Source: Lewinella sp. LCG006
GTDB taxonomy: Bacteria; Bacteroidota; Bacteroidia; Chitinophagales; Saprospiraceae
Assembly: GCF_040784935.1 (NCBI RefSeq)
Contig: NZ_CP160680.1
Location: 5,871,802 to 5,935,801 of the forward strand
Direction of reading: 5' to 3'
Length of the DNA stretch: 64,000 nt
The notes under the pieces were generated by a model that saw only the letters and a list, made by a program, of their open reading frames with translations, did no database searches and was not told where the DNA came from. A program made the translations under genes and the position numbers. Positions 54,334-62,849 of this stretch are shown here, piece by piece (positions within the stretch are counted from its first letter, which is position 1; every line of letters starts with the position of its first letter).

Positions 54334-54442
54334 GGCCTTTGGACGGTATGCTCCCTCTCAATATTTCCAACAATTTGCAACACACTACTTTTATCGAAGA
54401 GATCTGCCTCCTTCTCTATTTGAATGATAATTAGATTAATTT

Positions 54443-55708
54443 ATGACCGACGATATTGATATCAGAAGTGAAGAAGTACAGGAACTCCTCGGAACCCCGC
54501 CGCACTGGCTGGTGCGTTGGGGCTTGTTGTTTGCGCTGGTGCTCATCATCATCACGGTGTGGTTGCTGTACTGGATCACTTTTCCAGAAACGGTAACTTC
54601 TGTCATTCGCATCAAGCGCGAGGATCCTGAAATAGAATTGATCACGCCACGTTCGGGGCACATCAGCAATATTTTGGTGCGTTCAGAAGACACTGTAGTG
54701 GCCGGGCAAACCCTCATTGTACTCAAATCACCCGCGGATTTTAACGACATTCATGACCTGGATGATAAGCTTGGTTGGGTAAATGTAGACAATGACTCTA
54801 GTTTGGTGAATTTAGACTTGCTCTCAGACTTGGATATCGGTCTTGTAAAAGAACAGTTGTACGCCTTCAAGGCAAAGCAAGTGGAGGTTAGAAATCTGCA
54901 AGAAGGACGATTAAGCCAGATGTCGATTGACGATATTAAAAGGGAGATCCGACAAGAAGAGCGAGAAATCAGTGATGAACGCTTGCGCAAAGAGCTCCTT
55001 ACGAATGAATTGATCACACTGACGGATGCCTACAACCGAGAACTGAACCTCTTTAAAAGCGGTCGTATCGGTGACTATAACCGGGTGAGGGAAAAAGAAG
55101 CCAGCAAGCTTCAATACGAGCGCTATGTGCTCGAAGCAGAATCCAGTATCAAAGCCAGTGAAGCAAACATCAACCTCTTGCGGCGACAGTTGGCCACCAC
55201 GGCTACCATATCAGAGGCCAGCAAGCAAAAAGCAATGGATGATTTGCGCACGGAGTTTGAAAACCTCAGGGCAGCTGTTGACGACTGGCGGCGCCGAAAT
55301 CTCGTTGTTTCTACCATTGATGGGGTAGTGATTCTGGATGATGTCCAGGAAACCAATTACGTAGAATCAGAAGACCGACTGGCGGTCGTCATCCCGGCTT
55401 CTCCATCCAGCCTGATTGGCAAAACGGAACTAAAACTGAACGAATCAGGGCAGGTCGCCGAAGGGCAAAAAGTGATTGTTGATTTTTACAGTTTTCCCGC
55501 ACAGCAATATGGTGCCGTCGAAGGCGTCGTTACGGTGAAAAGTAAAATCCCCACAAAAGATGATACCTTACCCATCGAAATCCGCTTCCCCAAAGGCCTG
55601 GTAACCAACACCGGGCGCAGTTTGGAAGTCGGCCAAGACATGGCTGGAGATATGACCATTATCATCGAAGAAAAACGGCTGATCAGCTGGTTGTTGCAAC
55701 GACTGTAA
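54443..55708 (+). CDS. HlyD-family membrane-fusion protein of the ABC exporter
   Basis: 421 residues. One membrane segment at about 26-46 follows a short cytoplasmic start. A lipoyl-like half (ITPRSGHISNILVRSEDTVVAGQTLIVLKSP) precedes a long coiled coil (about 130-285) and the second half (NLVVSTIDGVVILDDVQE). The beta-barrel part is around 320-400. It bridges the inner-membrane C39 exporter to an outer-membrane channel, which is not encoded here. The gap to the exporter gene is 109 bp and holds a 28-codon frame (54348-54434) that lacks a GG leader. Confidence 0.88.
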   Translation: MTDDIDIRSEEVQELLGTPPHWLVRWGLLFALVLIIITVWLLYWITFPETVTSVIRIKREDPEIELITPRSGHISNILVRSEDTVVAGQTLIVLKSPADFNDIHDLDDKLGWVNVDNDSSLVNLDLLSDLDIGLVKEQLYAFKAKQVEVRNLQEGRLSQMSIDDIKREIRQEEREISDERLRKELLTNELITLTDAYNRELNLFKSGRIGDYNRVREKEASKLQYERYVLEAESSIKASEANINLLRRQLATTATISEASKQKAMDDLRTEFENLRAAVDDWRRRNLVVSTIDGVVILDDVQETNYVESEDRLAVVIPASPSSLIGKTELKLNESGQVAEGQKVIVDFYSFPAQQYGAVEGVVTVKSKIPTKDDTLPIEIRFPKGLVTNTGRSLEVGQDMAGDMTIIIEEKRLISWLLQRL

Positions 55709-55738
55709 ATCCATGCTTTCTCGTTAAAATATTTCTTT

Positions 55739-55746
55739 TACTTTTG
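55739..55746 (+). promoter_or_regulatory. Candidate -7 promoter element TACTTTTG directly before ribF
   Basis: An exact TAnnTTTG match ending 7 bp before the ATG at 55754. If used, transcription would start at or next to the start codon, giving a leaderless mRNA. Confidence 0.45.
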
Positions 55747-55753
55747 CAGCGCA

Positions 55754-57766
55754 ATGAGAGTATTCTATCAGCTGGAAGACCTCCCTCTATTTAAGCGGGC
55801 GGTACTGACCATCGGCTCTTTCGACGGAGTTCACAGCGGCCATCAACAGTTGCTTGCCCGTATTAACCGCCTGGCGCACCAGAGCGGGGGCGAGAGCATT
55901 GTTATTACCTTCCATCCCCATCCCCGCCAGGTTATTTATCCCAAGGATGATTCTTTACAGTTGCTTTCCACAATTGAAGAGAAGGTTGCCTTGTTTGAGC
56001 GTTACGGCGTCGACAATGTCATTGTCGTTCCTTTTACCGTTGCTTTTTCGCAACTTAGTGCAGATGAATATATCCAGCGCTTCCTGGTCGATAAGTTTCA
56101 CCCGGCAACCATCGTCATTGGTTATGATCACAAGTTTGGTCTTAACCGACAAGGAGATATAGAATACCTCAAGTGGCACAGCAAGGATGCAGGCTTTAAG
56201 GTGGTAGAAATTGAACAGCAGGAAGTGGACGATATTGCCGTTAGTTCTACCAAGATTCGCAACGCCCTGCTGTCGGGCAAAGTACAAGAAGCTTGCCGCT
56301 GGCTGAACCATGAATATTCCCTTACGGGTAAAGTTGTTCACGGACAGAAGCTTGGTACGAAATTAGGTTTCCCAACGGCCAACATTCAGCCTTCCAATAA
56401 GCATAAACTCGTACCTGCGGATGGTATCTACGCCGTAAAAGTACACCACCAGGACGAAGAATACGGAGGCATGCTCTACATCGGCAGTCGGCCGAGTATC
56501 GCTGGCATTGACGAGCGCGTCATTGAAGTCAATATTTTTGATTTTGATCAAAACGTTTACGGTCAGGAGCTGACCATCACCTTGGTGGAATTCATTCGCG
56601 GAGACCAGCATTTTTCCGACCTGGAAGGTCTGAAGGCCCAGCTGGCGGAAGATCGTACGACTAGCCTGGAACTGCTGGAACAGGGTAGGGGCAAAGCTCA
56701 TTTTGTTACTGGCAACCCCGAAGTAGCGGTGGTGATTCTCAATTACAATGGCGCAAAATATTTGCAGGAATTTCTTCCTTCCGTGCTGGAATCTTTGGCC
56801 CAAACGGAATATCGCCTGATTGTTGCCGATAATGCCTCTACGGATGATTCCCTGGATATCTTGCACCATGAATTTCCTCAAGTAGAGGTACTGCGGTTGG
56901 AAAAAAACCACGGCTTTGCCGGAGGCTATAACGCTGCTTTGACCCAAGTGGAAGCCGATTATTTCGTGCTGCTAAACTCTGATGTCAAAGTAACAAAAGA
57001 CTGGCTCCAACCTTGTATAGCTCAAATGGAGGCTGATCCTGAACTGGCGGCTTGTCAGCCTAAAATAAAGTCCTTTGCTAGACCCAAGTATTTTGAATAC
57101 GCCGGAGCAGCTGGCGGTTGGATCGATGTGTTAGGTTATCCTTTCTGTCGGGGGCGGATTTTTGCTACGGTAGAAAAAGACAAGCAACAATACGAACAGG
57201 AACAGGAAATTTTCTGGGCTTCCGGAGCCGCTATGTTTGTCCGGGCCGACCTTTTTCGCTCTTTTGGCGGATTTGATGCGGACTACTTTGCCCACGCAGA
57301 AGAGATCGACCTTTGTTGGCGTTTTAAGCGCGCGGGTTTTAGCATCAAAGCCATTCCTTCTTCTGTGGTTTACCACTTGGGTGGAGGAACACTGGCGTAC
57401 CAGTCCGTTAGGAAAACCTACCTGAATTTTCACAATACGCTGGTGACCAGCTTCAAAAACGAATCCCGCAAAAAACTACTTTGGTGGCTGCCCCTGAGGC
57501 TATTCATGGATGCACTGGCGGGAGGGCTGTTTCTCCTCCAAGGGAAATGGCAGCATATTGGTGCTATCGTACGTGCCCACTGGCATTTTTTTCCTCGGAT
57601 CGGTTACTGGATAGAGCGACGTAAAAGCTACAATGCACTGATAAAGTCACTGGCAATTGGACCGGAAAATAAAGAAGGCATCTACCGTGGCAGCATCGTT
57701 TGGGCTTATTATGGTCGTCGAACCAGGTCTTTTAGAAAATTACCAAAGCAACGCTTAAATGGCTAA
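55754..57766 (+). CDS. ribF: RibF (riboflavin kinase/FAD synthetase) fused to a GT2 glycosyltransferase
   Basis: 670 residues in one frame. Residues 1-310 are a complete RibF: the nucleotidyltransferase motif GSFDGVHSGHQQLL (21-34), SSTKIRNALLSG near 170, and the kinase motif KLGFPTANI near 206. They turn riboflavin into FMN and FAD. From about 323 a GT2 domain begins (VAVVILNYNGAKYL), with VADNASTDDS, FAGGYNAAL, FVLLNSDV (the N-S-D metal motif), ASGAAMFVRADLF and HAEEIDLCWR. A hydrophobic segment (about 585-597) is near the end. RibF normally stops near 310 residues, so this is an in-frame fusion or a read-through pair. It overlaps the next gene by 8 bp. Confidence 0.88.
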   Translation: MRVFYQLEDLPLFKRAVLTIGSFDGVHSGHQQLLARINRLAHQSGGESIVITFHPHPRQVIYPKDDSLQLLSTIEEKVALFERYGVDNVIVVPFTVAFSQLSADEYIQRFLVDKFHPATIVIGYDHKFGLNRQGDIEYLKWHSKDAGFKVVEIEQQEVDDIAVSSTKIRNALLSGKVQEACRWLNHEYSLTGKVVHGQKLGTKLGFPTANIQPSNKHKLVPADGIYAVKVHHQDEEYGGMLYIGSRPSIAGIDERVIEVNIFDFDQNVYGQELTITLVEFIRGDQHFSDLEGLKAQLAEDRTTSLELLEQGRGKAHFVTGNPEVAVVILNYNGAKYLQEFLPSVLESLAQTEYRLIVADNASTDDSLDILHHEFPQVEVLRLEKNHGFAGGYNAALTQVEADYFVLLNSDVKVTKDWLQPCIAQMEADPELAACQPKIKSFARPKYFEYAGAAGGWIDVLGYPFCRGRIFATVEKDKQQYEQEQEIFWASGAAMFVRADLFRSFGGFDADYFAHAEEIDLCWRFKRAGFSIKAIPSSVVYHLGGGTLAYQSVRKTYLNFHNTLVTSFKNESRKKLLWWLPLRLFMDALAGGLFLLQGKWQHIGAIVRAHWHFFPRIGYWIERRKSYNALIKSLAIGPENKEGIYRGSIVWAYYGRRTRSFRKLPKQRLNG

Positions 57767-58487
57767 ACAAAAATTGGAGATTTTACACGAAGAAGAAGCG
57801 TTTTTGGTAATCGACAAACCCAGCGGGATCTTGAGTGTCCCCGATCGTTATGATCAGGATTTGCCCAATGCCAAACACCTCTTGCAGGAGATGTATGGCG
57901 ATATCTTCACCGTTCACCGTATTGATAAAGACACCAGCGGCTTGCTTTGTTTTGCCCGTACGCCCGAAGCACATCGACACCTTTCGCAGCAGTTTGCCGC
58001 CCACACGCCTCATAAGGTTTACCTGGCCTTGGTTGAAGGCATTCCTATGCAAGAGGAGGGCATTATAGAGACCCCACTCATCGAAGATCCTCGTAAGCCA
58101 GGTCGTATGACTACCGCTGCCAAGGGATTGAGTGCTTACACTACTTATAAAATTGCAGAGACCTTCGTCAATTTTAGTTTGCTCGAAGTAGGTATCAAAA
58201 CTGGCCGAACGCATCAGATCAGGGTTCACCTTCAATCGATTGGGCATCCAGTGGTCGCCGATCCTTTTTATGGCCGTCGTCAACAGTTACTTTTGTCTTC
58301 CCTCAAGGGAAAAAAATACCGTTTAGCCAAAGGCAAAGAAGAGCGGCCGCTGATGGATCGTACGGCTTTGCAAGCTCATCAGCTAGCATTTGAACATCCT
58401 GTCAGTGGAGCACAGGTAACGTTTACCACCGAGCTCCCCAAGGATTTCCGAGCGACCTTGAATCAATTGAGTCGCTGGGATAAATAA
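57759..58487 (+). CDS. RluA-family pseudouridine synthase
   Basis: 242 residues. The catalytic Asp56 lies in HRIDKDTSGLLCFAR, the family hallmark, followed by KVYLALVEG and TGRTHQIRVHLQSIGHPVVADPFYG. It converts uridine to pseudouridine in rRNA or tRNA; the target site is not readable. There is no S4 domain, so it is closer to RluA/TruC than RluD. Its ATG overlaps the end of the ribF-GT2 gene (ATGGCTAA), typical of translational coupling. The hydrolase gene starts 2 bp after its stop. Confidence 0.88.
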   Translation: MAKQKLEILHEEEAFLVIDKPSGILSVPDRYDQDLPNAKHLLQEMYGDIFTVHRIDKDTSGLLCFARTPEAHRHLSQQFAAHTPHKVYLALVEGIPMQEEGIIETPLIEDPRKPGRMTTAAKGLSAYTTYKIAETFVNFSLLEVGIKTGRTHQIRVHLQSIGHPVVADPFYGRRQQLLLSSLKGKKYRLAKGKEERPLMDRTALQAHQLAFEHPVSGAQVTFTTELPKDFRATLNQLSRWDK

Positions 58488-58489
58488 TC

Positions 58490-59344
58490 ATGTTCATGTT
58501 TCGAGGAACCCTCTTACACGAACTGCTCCATTTGCCAAACTACTGGAAGGTCGTAAGGGCTTCTCCTGATCTACCTTACCCTGTACAAAAAATAGCTTTT
58601 GGTGATCACTATCGTCAATATTTCCTGATCGTTGAACCCGCTGAGCCTCCGTTGGGATGGATCATATACTGGCACGGCGGCGGTTGGCAGTTTGGTAGCC
58701 CGGAACAGTTTCAAAAAACGGCTCACCCCTTTCTGGATGCGGGATACGGCGTTATCATTCCCAGTTACCGCCGGTTGCCCTGGAACGATTTTCGAACGAT
58801 TCGCCAGGATACGATAATGGCCTTGGCTGCTTGCCGCAATTTCTGGCAAAGCAAGGGTAATCCTCACCCGCACGTTGTACTTTTAGGAATGTCGGCTGGT
58901 GGGCACCTGGCTTCCATTGCCGGTTTAGATAAAAGCATCCTTCAAGAAGCAGGTTGGGACCTTGCCCAAATCAAAGGAGTCGTTGCCTGCGGAGGAGTAC
59001 TTGATTTTTCTTTGATGAAAAACAATCCTATCATTCGCCTTCTGGCAGGTCACCCCGAAAGAGCTACTTATAGCTTAGCGAATCCGGTCGCGCAAATAGC
59101 TAAACAAACCGCTAAGCTTCCCCCTTTTTTACTCATTCACGGTACTAAAGACGGCATGGTACCTTACGAGGCCGTGGTGAGTTTCCAAAAATGCTACCGC
59201 GAGCATTCTTCTGCCTCTACTTGCGACTTAATAACCATGCAGCGAGGCACTCACCTCGATGCCGCCCGCTGGATGTTTAAGGATACGCTATTGCGTCAAA
59301 ACATCATGGCAAAAGTAGGAAGATGGTTGATGGTTGATCGTTGA
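58490..59344 (+). CDS. Alpha/beta-hydrolase (esterase/lipase-like)
   Basis: 284 residues. The oxyanion motif HGGGW is at 62-66, nucleophile Ser135 in GMSAGG, Asp221 in HGTKDGMVP and His255 in RGTHLDAAR. This is the HSL/BD-FAE-type esterase pattern. It probably cleaves a carboxylester in the cytoplasm. It starts 2 bp after the pseudouridine synthase stop, so it belongs to the ribF operon. The last residues (RWLMVDR, stop) are encoded by the first words of a GGTTGAT heptad array, so the gene end seems to have been taken from the repeat. Confidence 0.85.
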   Translation: MFMFRGTLLHELLHLPNYWKVVRASPDLPYPVQKIAFGDHYRQYFLIVEPAEPPLGWIIYWHGGGWQFGSPEQFQKTAHPFLDAGYGVIIPSYRRLPWNDFRTIRQDTIMALAACRNFWQSKGNPHPHVVLLGMSAGGHLASIAGLDKSILQEAGWDLAQIKGVVACGGVLDFSLMKNNPIIRLLAGHPERATYSLANPVAQIAKQTAKLPPFLLIHGTKDGMVPYEAVVSFQKCYREHSSASTCDLITMQRGTHLDAARWMFKDTLLRQNIMAKVGRWLMVDR

Positions 59345-59362
59345 TAGTTGTAGGTTGACCAT
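59322..59362 (+). repeat. Heptad-word array (GGTTGAT type), left arm at IS copy 2
   Basis: Words GGTTGAT, GGTTGAT, CGTTGAT, AGTTGTA and GGTTGAC follow a strict 7-bp period and run up to the IS. They overlap the stop codon of the hydrolase gene. The last three bases CAT are the target duplication. The opposite arm is at 60854-60900. Confidence 0.75.
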
Positions 59363-59406
59363 TGACCTTCCCTAAATAACGTTGACAGGTTTATCAATCA
59401 TTCTAC

Positions 59407-60429
59407 TTAAAAGCTGAGTGCTAGTTGTCCATCTTCTTTTGGCAAACCAAGCTTAACAAATGCGGGCAGAATCTGACTTGTCCCATCAAAAGCTCCGCTA
59501 CTGGGATAAGTCAGATTCTGAGCCGCCATTGGCTGGTATTCCAACTCTTTTGCTTCGCCGTCTCGTATCAACAACGATGGTGGTCTTTGCCCCTTACTCT
59601 CCTCAAGATAACATTCAAATCCCAAAGGTGCAATTCGCAGCGGTAACTGACTATGGTGACGCACTTTGTTGTAGTTCTCTACAGCCCTCTTCACGTACCT
59701 TCTCAGTGCTCTATAATCTCTGATTGGCCAGTGCTCAAGGTATTCATTCTTGATCACATCATTGAGCTTCTCTGCGTACGCATTGTCCAATGCTGTAATG
59801 CACATGCTAGAGCTGATTCCTCGTGACCTCAATACTTCTATAAAGTCATTGCTGCGATACTGGGAGCCCCCGTCACTGTGGAAGATCAGTTCACTCAAAT
59901 CCATACCACGACGCAACCGCAAGGCCATTTTCAGTGCCTCTATGTTTGCTCTAGCTCGGAGGTTATCACTTACGCTATAGCCCACTATAAGCCGGGAATA
60001 CACATCTATGATAAACGTCAGATAGTAATACTTGTCCTCTAGGCGATAGTAAGTCGTATCCGATTGCCAAACTCGGTTTAAACCTATGATAGTAAGCAAC
60101 TTAACTAAATTAGGATACCGTAAACCACCACTCTTCGTAGTTCTAACATAGCTCCTTTTTCGTTCCAGCGAATGACCCAATAGAGTCATCTCTCGAATAA
60201 ATGCATCGCGACCTAGTCCTTCTGGCTGGATCATATAGTAGGCCTTTTCAAGACCCAAACCTCCGTGATCTGCACGGTGTGTCAACAGCATTGCTTCCGC
60301 TGAATACACCCCGTCCTGATAATCCGCTCGCCGACGTAAATATTGCGACAGCGATTGACGCGAAGTACCTAGTGCAGCATATACTTGTTCATTACTTGGA
60401 CTCTTCATTTCTGATCTGTATTTCGACAA
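59407..60429 (-). CDS. IS3-family transposase OrfB, IS copy 2
   Basis: 340 residues, differing from the copy 1 OrfB by one visible amino acid (Leu for Phe in KMALRLRRG). The DDE residues (QSDTTY, HSDGGSQY, NAYAEKLNDV) are all present. The TTG start and the -1 relation to OrfA are the same. Confidence 0.9.
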   Translation of the reverse strand: MSKYRSEMKSPSNEQVYAALGTSRQSLSQYLRRRADYQDGVYSAEAMLLTHRADHGGLGLEKAYYMIQPEGLGRDAFIREMTLLGHSLERKRSYVRTTKSGGLRYPNLVKLLTIIGLNRVWQSDTTYYRLEDKYYYLTFIIDVYSRLIVGYSVSDNLRARANIEALKMALRLRRGMDLSELIFHSDGGSQYRSNDFIEVLRSRGISSSMCITALDNAYAEKLNDVIKNEYLEHWPIRDYRALRRYVKRAVENYNKVRHHSQLPLRIAPLGFECYLEESKGQRPPSLLIRDGEAKELEYQPMAAQNLTYPSSGAFDGTSQILPAFVKLGLPKEDGQLALSF

Positions 60430-60812
60430 GAGCCGGACAAGGGAGTCGTAAAACCACTTTTTTTTTCAACATCTATTCCTGCTTCACGAAGCTCCTCTAT
60501 AAAGCTCTCATAGTAGTCCAATTTAATTTGTTTTTGACCTAGAGAACGTTCTAGTTCAGCCACCCGCTTTTCCAGCAATTTAACCTTCTCCGTCTGGGAA
60601 TTTGGTACTTCCACTATTATCGCTTTTTGTTGATCGTACGCGCTGTACTTACTTATCCAGCGGTACAGAATATTTACATGGATACTGTATAAACGACCCA
60701 TCTGGGCCACGCTAAAGGTACCTTCTTCGTAGTCCTTAACTCGCGCTTTTTTAAAGGTTTCACTGTAATTACGACGCCTTTTGGGCCGATTAACCTTATT
60801 CGTTGACTTCAT
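60405..60812 (-). CDS. IS3-family transposase OrfA, IS copy 2
   Basis: 135 residues. It differs from copy 1 at three positions: Arg for Met near 12, Met for Ile in VAQMGRL, and Ala for Ser in KYSAYD. The HTH and leucine zipper are intact. Confidence 0.88.
   Translation of the reverse strand: MKSTNKVNRPKRRRNYSETFKKARVKDYEEGTFSVAQMGRLYSIHVNILYRWISKYSAYDQQKAIIVEVPNSQTEKVKLLEKRVAELERSLGQKQIKLDYYESFIEELREAGIDVEKKSGFTTPLSGSCRNTDQK
60458..60466 (-). promoter_or_regulatory. Programmed -1 frameshift site (A9-G), IS copy 2
   Basis: Nine A residues followed by G on the minus strand, the same length as in copy 1. Conservation of the run in both copies fits a functional slip site. Confidence 0.75.
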
Positions 60813-60853
60813 TTTTAACTAAATTTGTTGTCAACGTATTTCAGGGATAGTCA

Positions 60854-60900
60854 CATCAACCATCAACCTACAACCTACAACCTCACCGCCTCAACCTCAG
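60854..60900 (-). repeat. Heptad-word array (GGTTGAT type), right arm
   Basis: On the minus strand the words GGTTGAG, GCGGTGA, GGTTGTA (twice) and GGTTGAT (twice) repeat every 7 bp. The array begins inside the last codons of the aminopeptidase gene and supplies its stop codon (ttg tag). It pairs with 59322-59362 across the IS. Confidence 0.75.
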
Positions 60901-62263
60901 CGATTCCTTTAGGAATAGCATCGCCAATCAAGCGAGCACCATTTTCAGTAATCAATAAGTTATCCTCGATTCTTATTCCTCCAAAATTGAGGAAGGGAGC
61001 TAAAGCGTCGTAATTGACAAAATCTTTGAATTTGCCCTCCGCTTGCCAGCGTTCAATCAGGGTGGGGATAAAGTAAATGCCGGGTTCTACGGTAAGAGCA
61101 AAACCAGCCTCTAGTTGTTTAGCCAAACGCAGGGACTTTAACCCAAACTGGGTAGAACGCTGGGTGTGTTCATCATAACCGACCCAGTTTTCGTTGAGGT
61201 CTTCCATGTCGTGAACATCTAGCCCGATCATGTGGCCCAGGCCGTGGGGAAAAAACAGAGCATGGGCGCCTTCGGCTACAGCGGCATCAACGTCTCCTTT
61301 CATCAAGCCCAAATCTTTTAGCCCTTGAGTGATGATGCGGGCAGCCTGGAGGTGAGCATCAAGGTAAGCATACCCTGGCCGCAACGCCGCAGAGCAATCG
61401 ACCAAGGCTTTCAACACAATGGCGTAAATGTCTTTTTGCTGATCAGTAAAAGTTTTGCTAACCGGAAAAGTACGAGTGATATCACCAGCGTATTGACTAA
61501 TGGAAGAGGCACCAGCATCGAGGAGGTAGAGCTGCCCGTCTTGTATCACATTACTGTGATGGTGATTGTGTAGAATATGACCGTTGATGGTTCCGATACA
61601 AGGGTAAGCCAGTCGACCACCCCCGCCAATAGCGATACCTTCTACGATACCAGCTACCGTAGATTCTCGCTGGCCCGCGGCTACACTACGCATTGCAGCC
61701 AAGTGCATCGCGCGGGTGATGTTTACCGCCTTATCCATTTCTGCCGCTTCTTCGTTGGTTTTGTATGACCGCAGCTGGATGACCGCACGGCACAATTGCT
61801 CAGAGAAACCTTGGCGAGTAGCTGCTGCTGTTTGTCCTAAGCATTCTGCTAGCAGGCTTACTCTTTCTTCCCGATAAGGCGGAAGATAATGGATGGTTTG
61901 TTTGGCTTTTGCTGCTTTACGAATAGTCTCCAAGCCTTGCTCATAAGTCGCGTGTAGTTCTACACCGATGCGTGCTTGCTTCTCCTCCATGCTGGGCTGG
62001 TTGCCCATCCAGACAATGTGATCGAGGCTGAGGTCGTCTCCGTAAAGGGTCGTTTTTCCATTGGCCAGATCAATGATCAGAAAATGCCCGGTATCTTCGA
62101 GGCCCGCAAAATAGAGGAAATTGGAATCCTGCCGAAAAGGGTAGGTATTGTCCGTATAATTCATCGGGCTCTCTTCGTTGCCAAAGAGGACCAAAAGGCC
62201 ATGGTCGGAAAATTGCTGGGCCAATGCCTGGCGACGGTGGTGGTAGGTGGAAGACGCGAACAT
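60875..62263 (-). CDS. pepP: Aminopeptidase P family (M24B) metallopeptidase
   Basis: 462 residues from Met at 62263. The N-terminal creatinase-like domain (about 5-170) precedes the pita-bread domain. Metal ligands are visible: Asp in LLDAGASS, Asp in GDITRTFP, His in HGLGHMIGLDVHD, Glu in LTVEPGIYF and Glu in GGIRIEDN. It removes an N-terminal residue preceding proline. The frame extends to 62401, but that part overlaps the preceding gene. The final residues AEVEAVRL are encoded by a heptad array. It starts 22 bp after the membrane-protein gene and is probably co-transcribed. Confidence 0.93.
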   Translation of the reverse strand: MFASSTYHHRRQALAQQFSDHGLLVLFGNEESPMNYTDNTYPFRQDSNFLYFAGLEDTGHFLIIDLANGKTTLYGDDLSLDHIVWMGNQPSMEEKQARIGVELHATYEQGLETIRKAAKAKQTIHYLPPYREERVSLLAECLGQTAAATRQGFSEQLCRAVIQLRSYKTNEEAAEMDKAVNITRAMHLAAMRSVAAGQRESTVAGIVEGIAIGGGGRLAYPCIGTINGHILHNHHHSNVIQDGQLYLLDAGASSISQYAGDITRTFPVSKTFTDQQKDIYAIVLKALVDCSAALRPGYAYLDAHLQAARIITQGLKDLGLMKGDVDAAVAEGAHALFFPHGLGHMIGLDVHDMEDLNENWVGYDEHTQRSTQFGLKSLRLAKQLEAGFALTVEPGIYFIPTLIERWQAEGKFKDFVNYDALAPFLNFGGIRIEDNLLITENGARLIGDAIPKGIAEVEAVRL

Positions 62264-62285
62264 AGGTGAGGAGGTTTTGAAGATA

Positions 62286-62807
62286 CTAGAATAAGCTGGT
62301 TGCCTCTTTGCGAATGGCCATTTGAGCAGTAGCGATGGGATCGTAATCGCGTTGTTGTTGATAGGCAAAGAGGGCGTCGCGATAGGCTTTGGCTGGTGCA
62401 TCTTTAGCCACCTTTTCGCTTACCAGGTCTAAGAACTGAATTAGATCGTCACGGGTAGCCTTGATGATTTCCCAAAGTTTTTCGGACACGTAAATTTGCT
62501 GAGAAATATTGTGCTCAAACTCTTGCTGCACCGTCATCATTAGCGCAATTTTCAAGGTGTTGGCCTGCATGCCACTGCTATCGGTACGCATCAGCAGCCC
62601 CGGAATAGAAAGCCGCTCAATGAGCAGGGAAAGCCGCTCGTAAGCTTGCATCCGCAATGGGGTGACCGCGCTTTGACGCTCTTGGCGGATACGTTGCTCT
62701 TGCATTTGTAGTTGCTTGCGCAACATTTCTCGAATGATGAAATAGCTGGTCAGTGCTACTACAATGGCCGGAATGGCGATTTTTATGATCTCTAGAAATA
62801 CCAACAT
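62286..62807 (-). CDS. Membrane-anchored conserved hypothetical protein
   Basis: 173 residues from Met at 62807. One N-terminal membrane segment (about 4-24, LEIIKIAIPAIVVALTSYFII) is followed by a basic coiled coil (QLQMQEQRIRQERQ) and a helical domain with AYERLSLLIERL, MMTVQQEFEHNISQQIYVS and FLDLVSEK. I recall this layout from a widespread Bacteroidota protein without known function. An ATG at 62849 would add 14 residues before the membrane segment and is less likely. A perfect 27-bp inverted repeat lies 42 bp upstream. Confidence 0.7.
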   Translation of the reverse strand: MLVFLEIIKIAIPAIVVALTSYFIIREMLRKQLQMQEQRIRQERQSAVTPLRMQAYERLSLLIERLSIPGLLMRTDSSGMQANTLKIALMMTVQQEFEHNISQQIYVSEKLWEIIKATRDDLIQFLDLVSEKVAKDAPAKAYRDALFAYQQQRDYDPIATAQMAIRKEATSLF

Positions 62808-62849
62808 GGATACTGTTTGTTTTTTTGTGCAGTAATAGTGACGGGGCAA

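Larger units (their letters stand above)
59363..60853 (-). mobile_element. IS3-family insertion sequence, copy 2 (1491 bp)
   Basis: Same length and ends as the copy at 20821-22311, starting TGACCTTCCCTAAA and ending CAGGGATAGTCA. CAT is duplicated at 59360-59362 and 60854-60856. About ten substitutions distinguish the copies; half lie in the first 60 codons of orfA. Removing it rejoins GGTTG-ACCAT-CAACC, so the insertion is in the loop between two inverted heptad arrays. Both reading frames are intact, so it may be active. Confidence 0.92.

Noticed and set aside
54348-54434. 28-codon frame between the ABC exporter and HlyD genes as a possible bacteriocin precursor
   Set aside because: It has no double-glycine leader and no typical core; it ends 8 bp before the HlyD ATG and is probably chance.
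59322-60900. A CRISPR-like array in the GGTTGAT repeats
   Set aside because: The units are 7 bp with no spacers and no cas genes are present.
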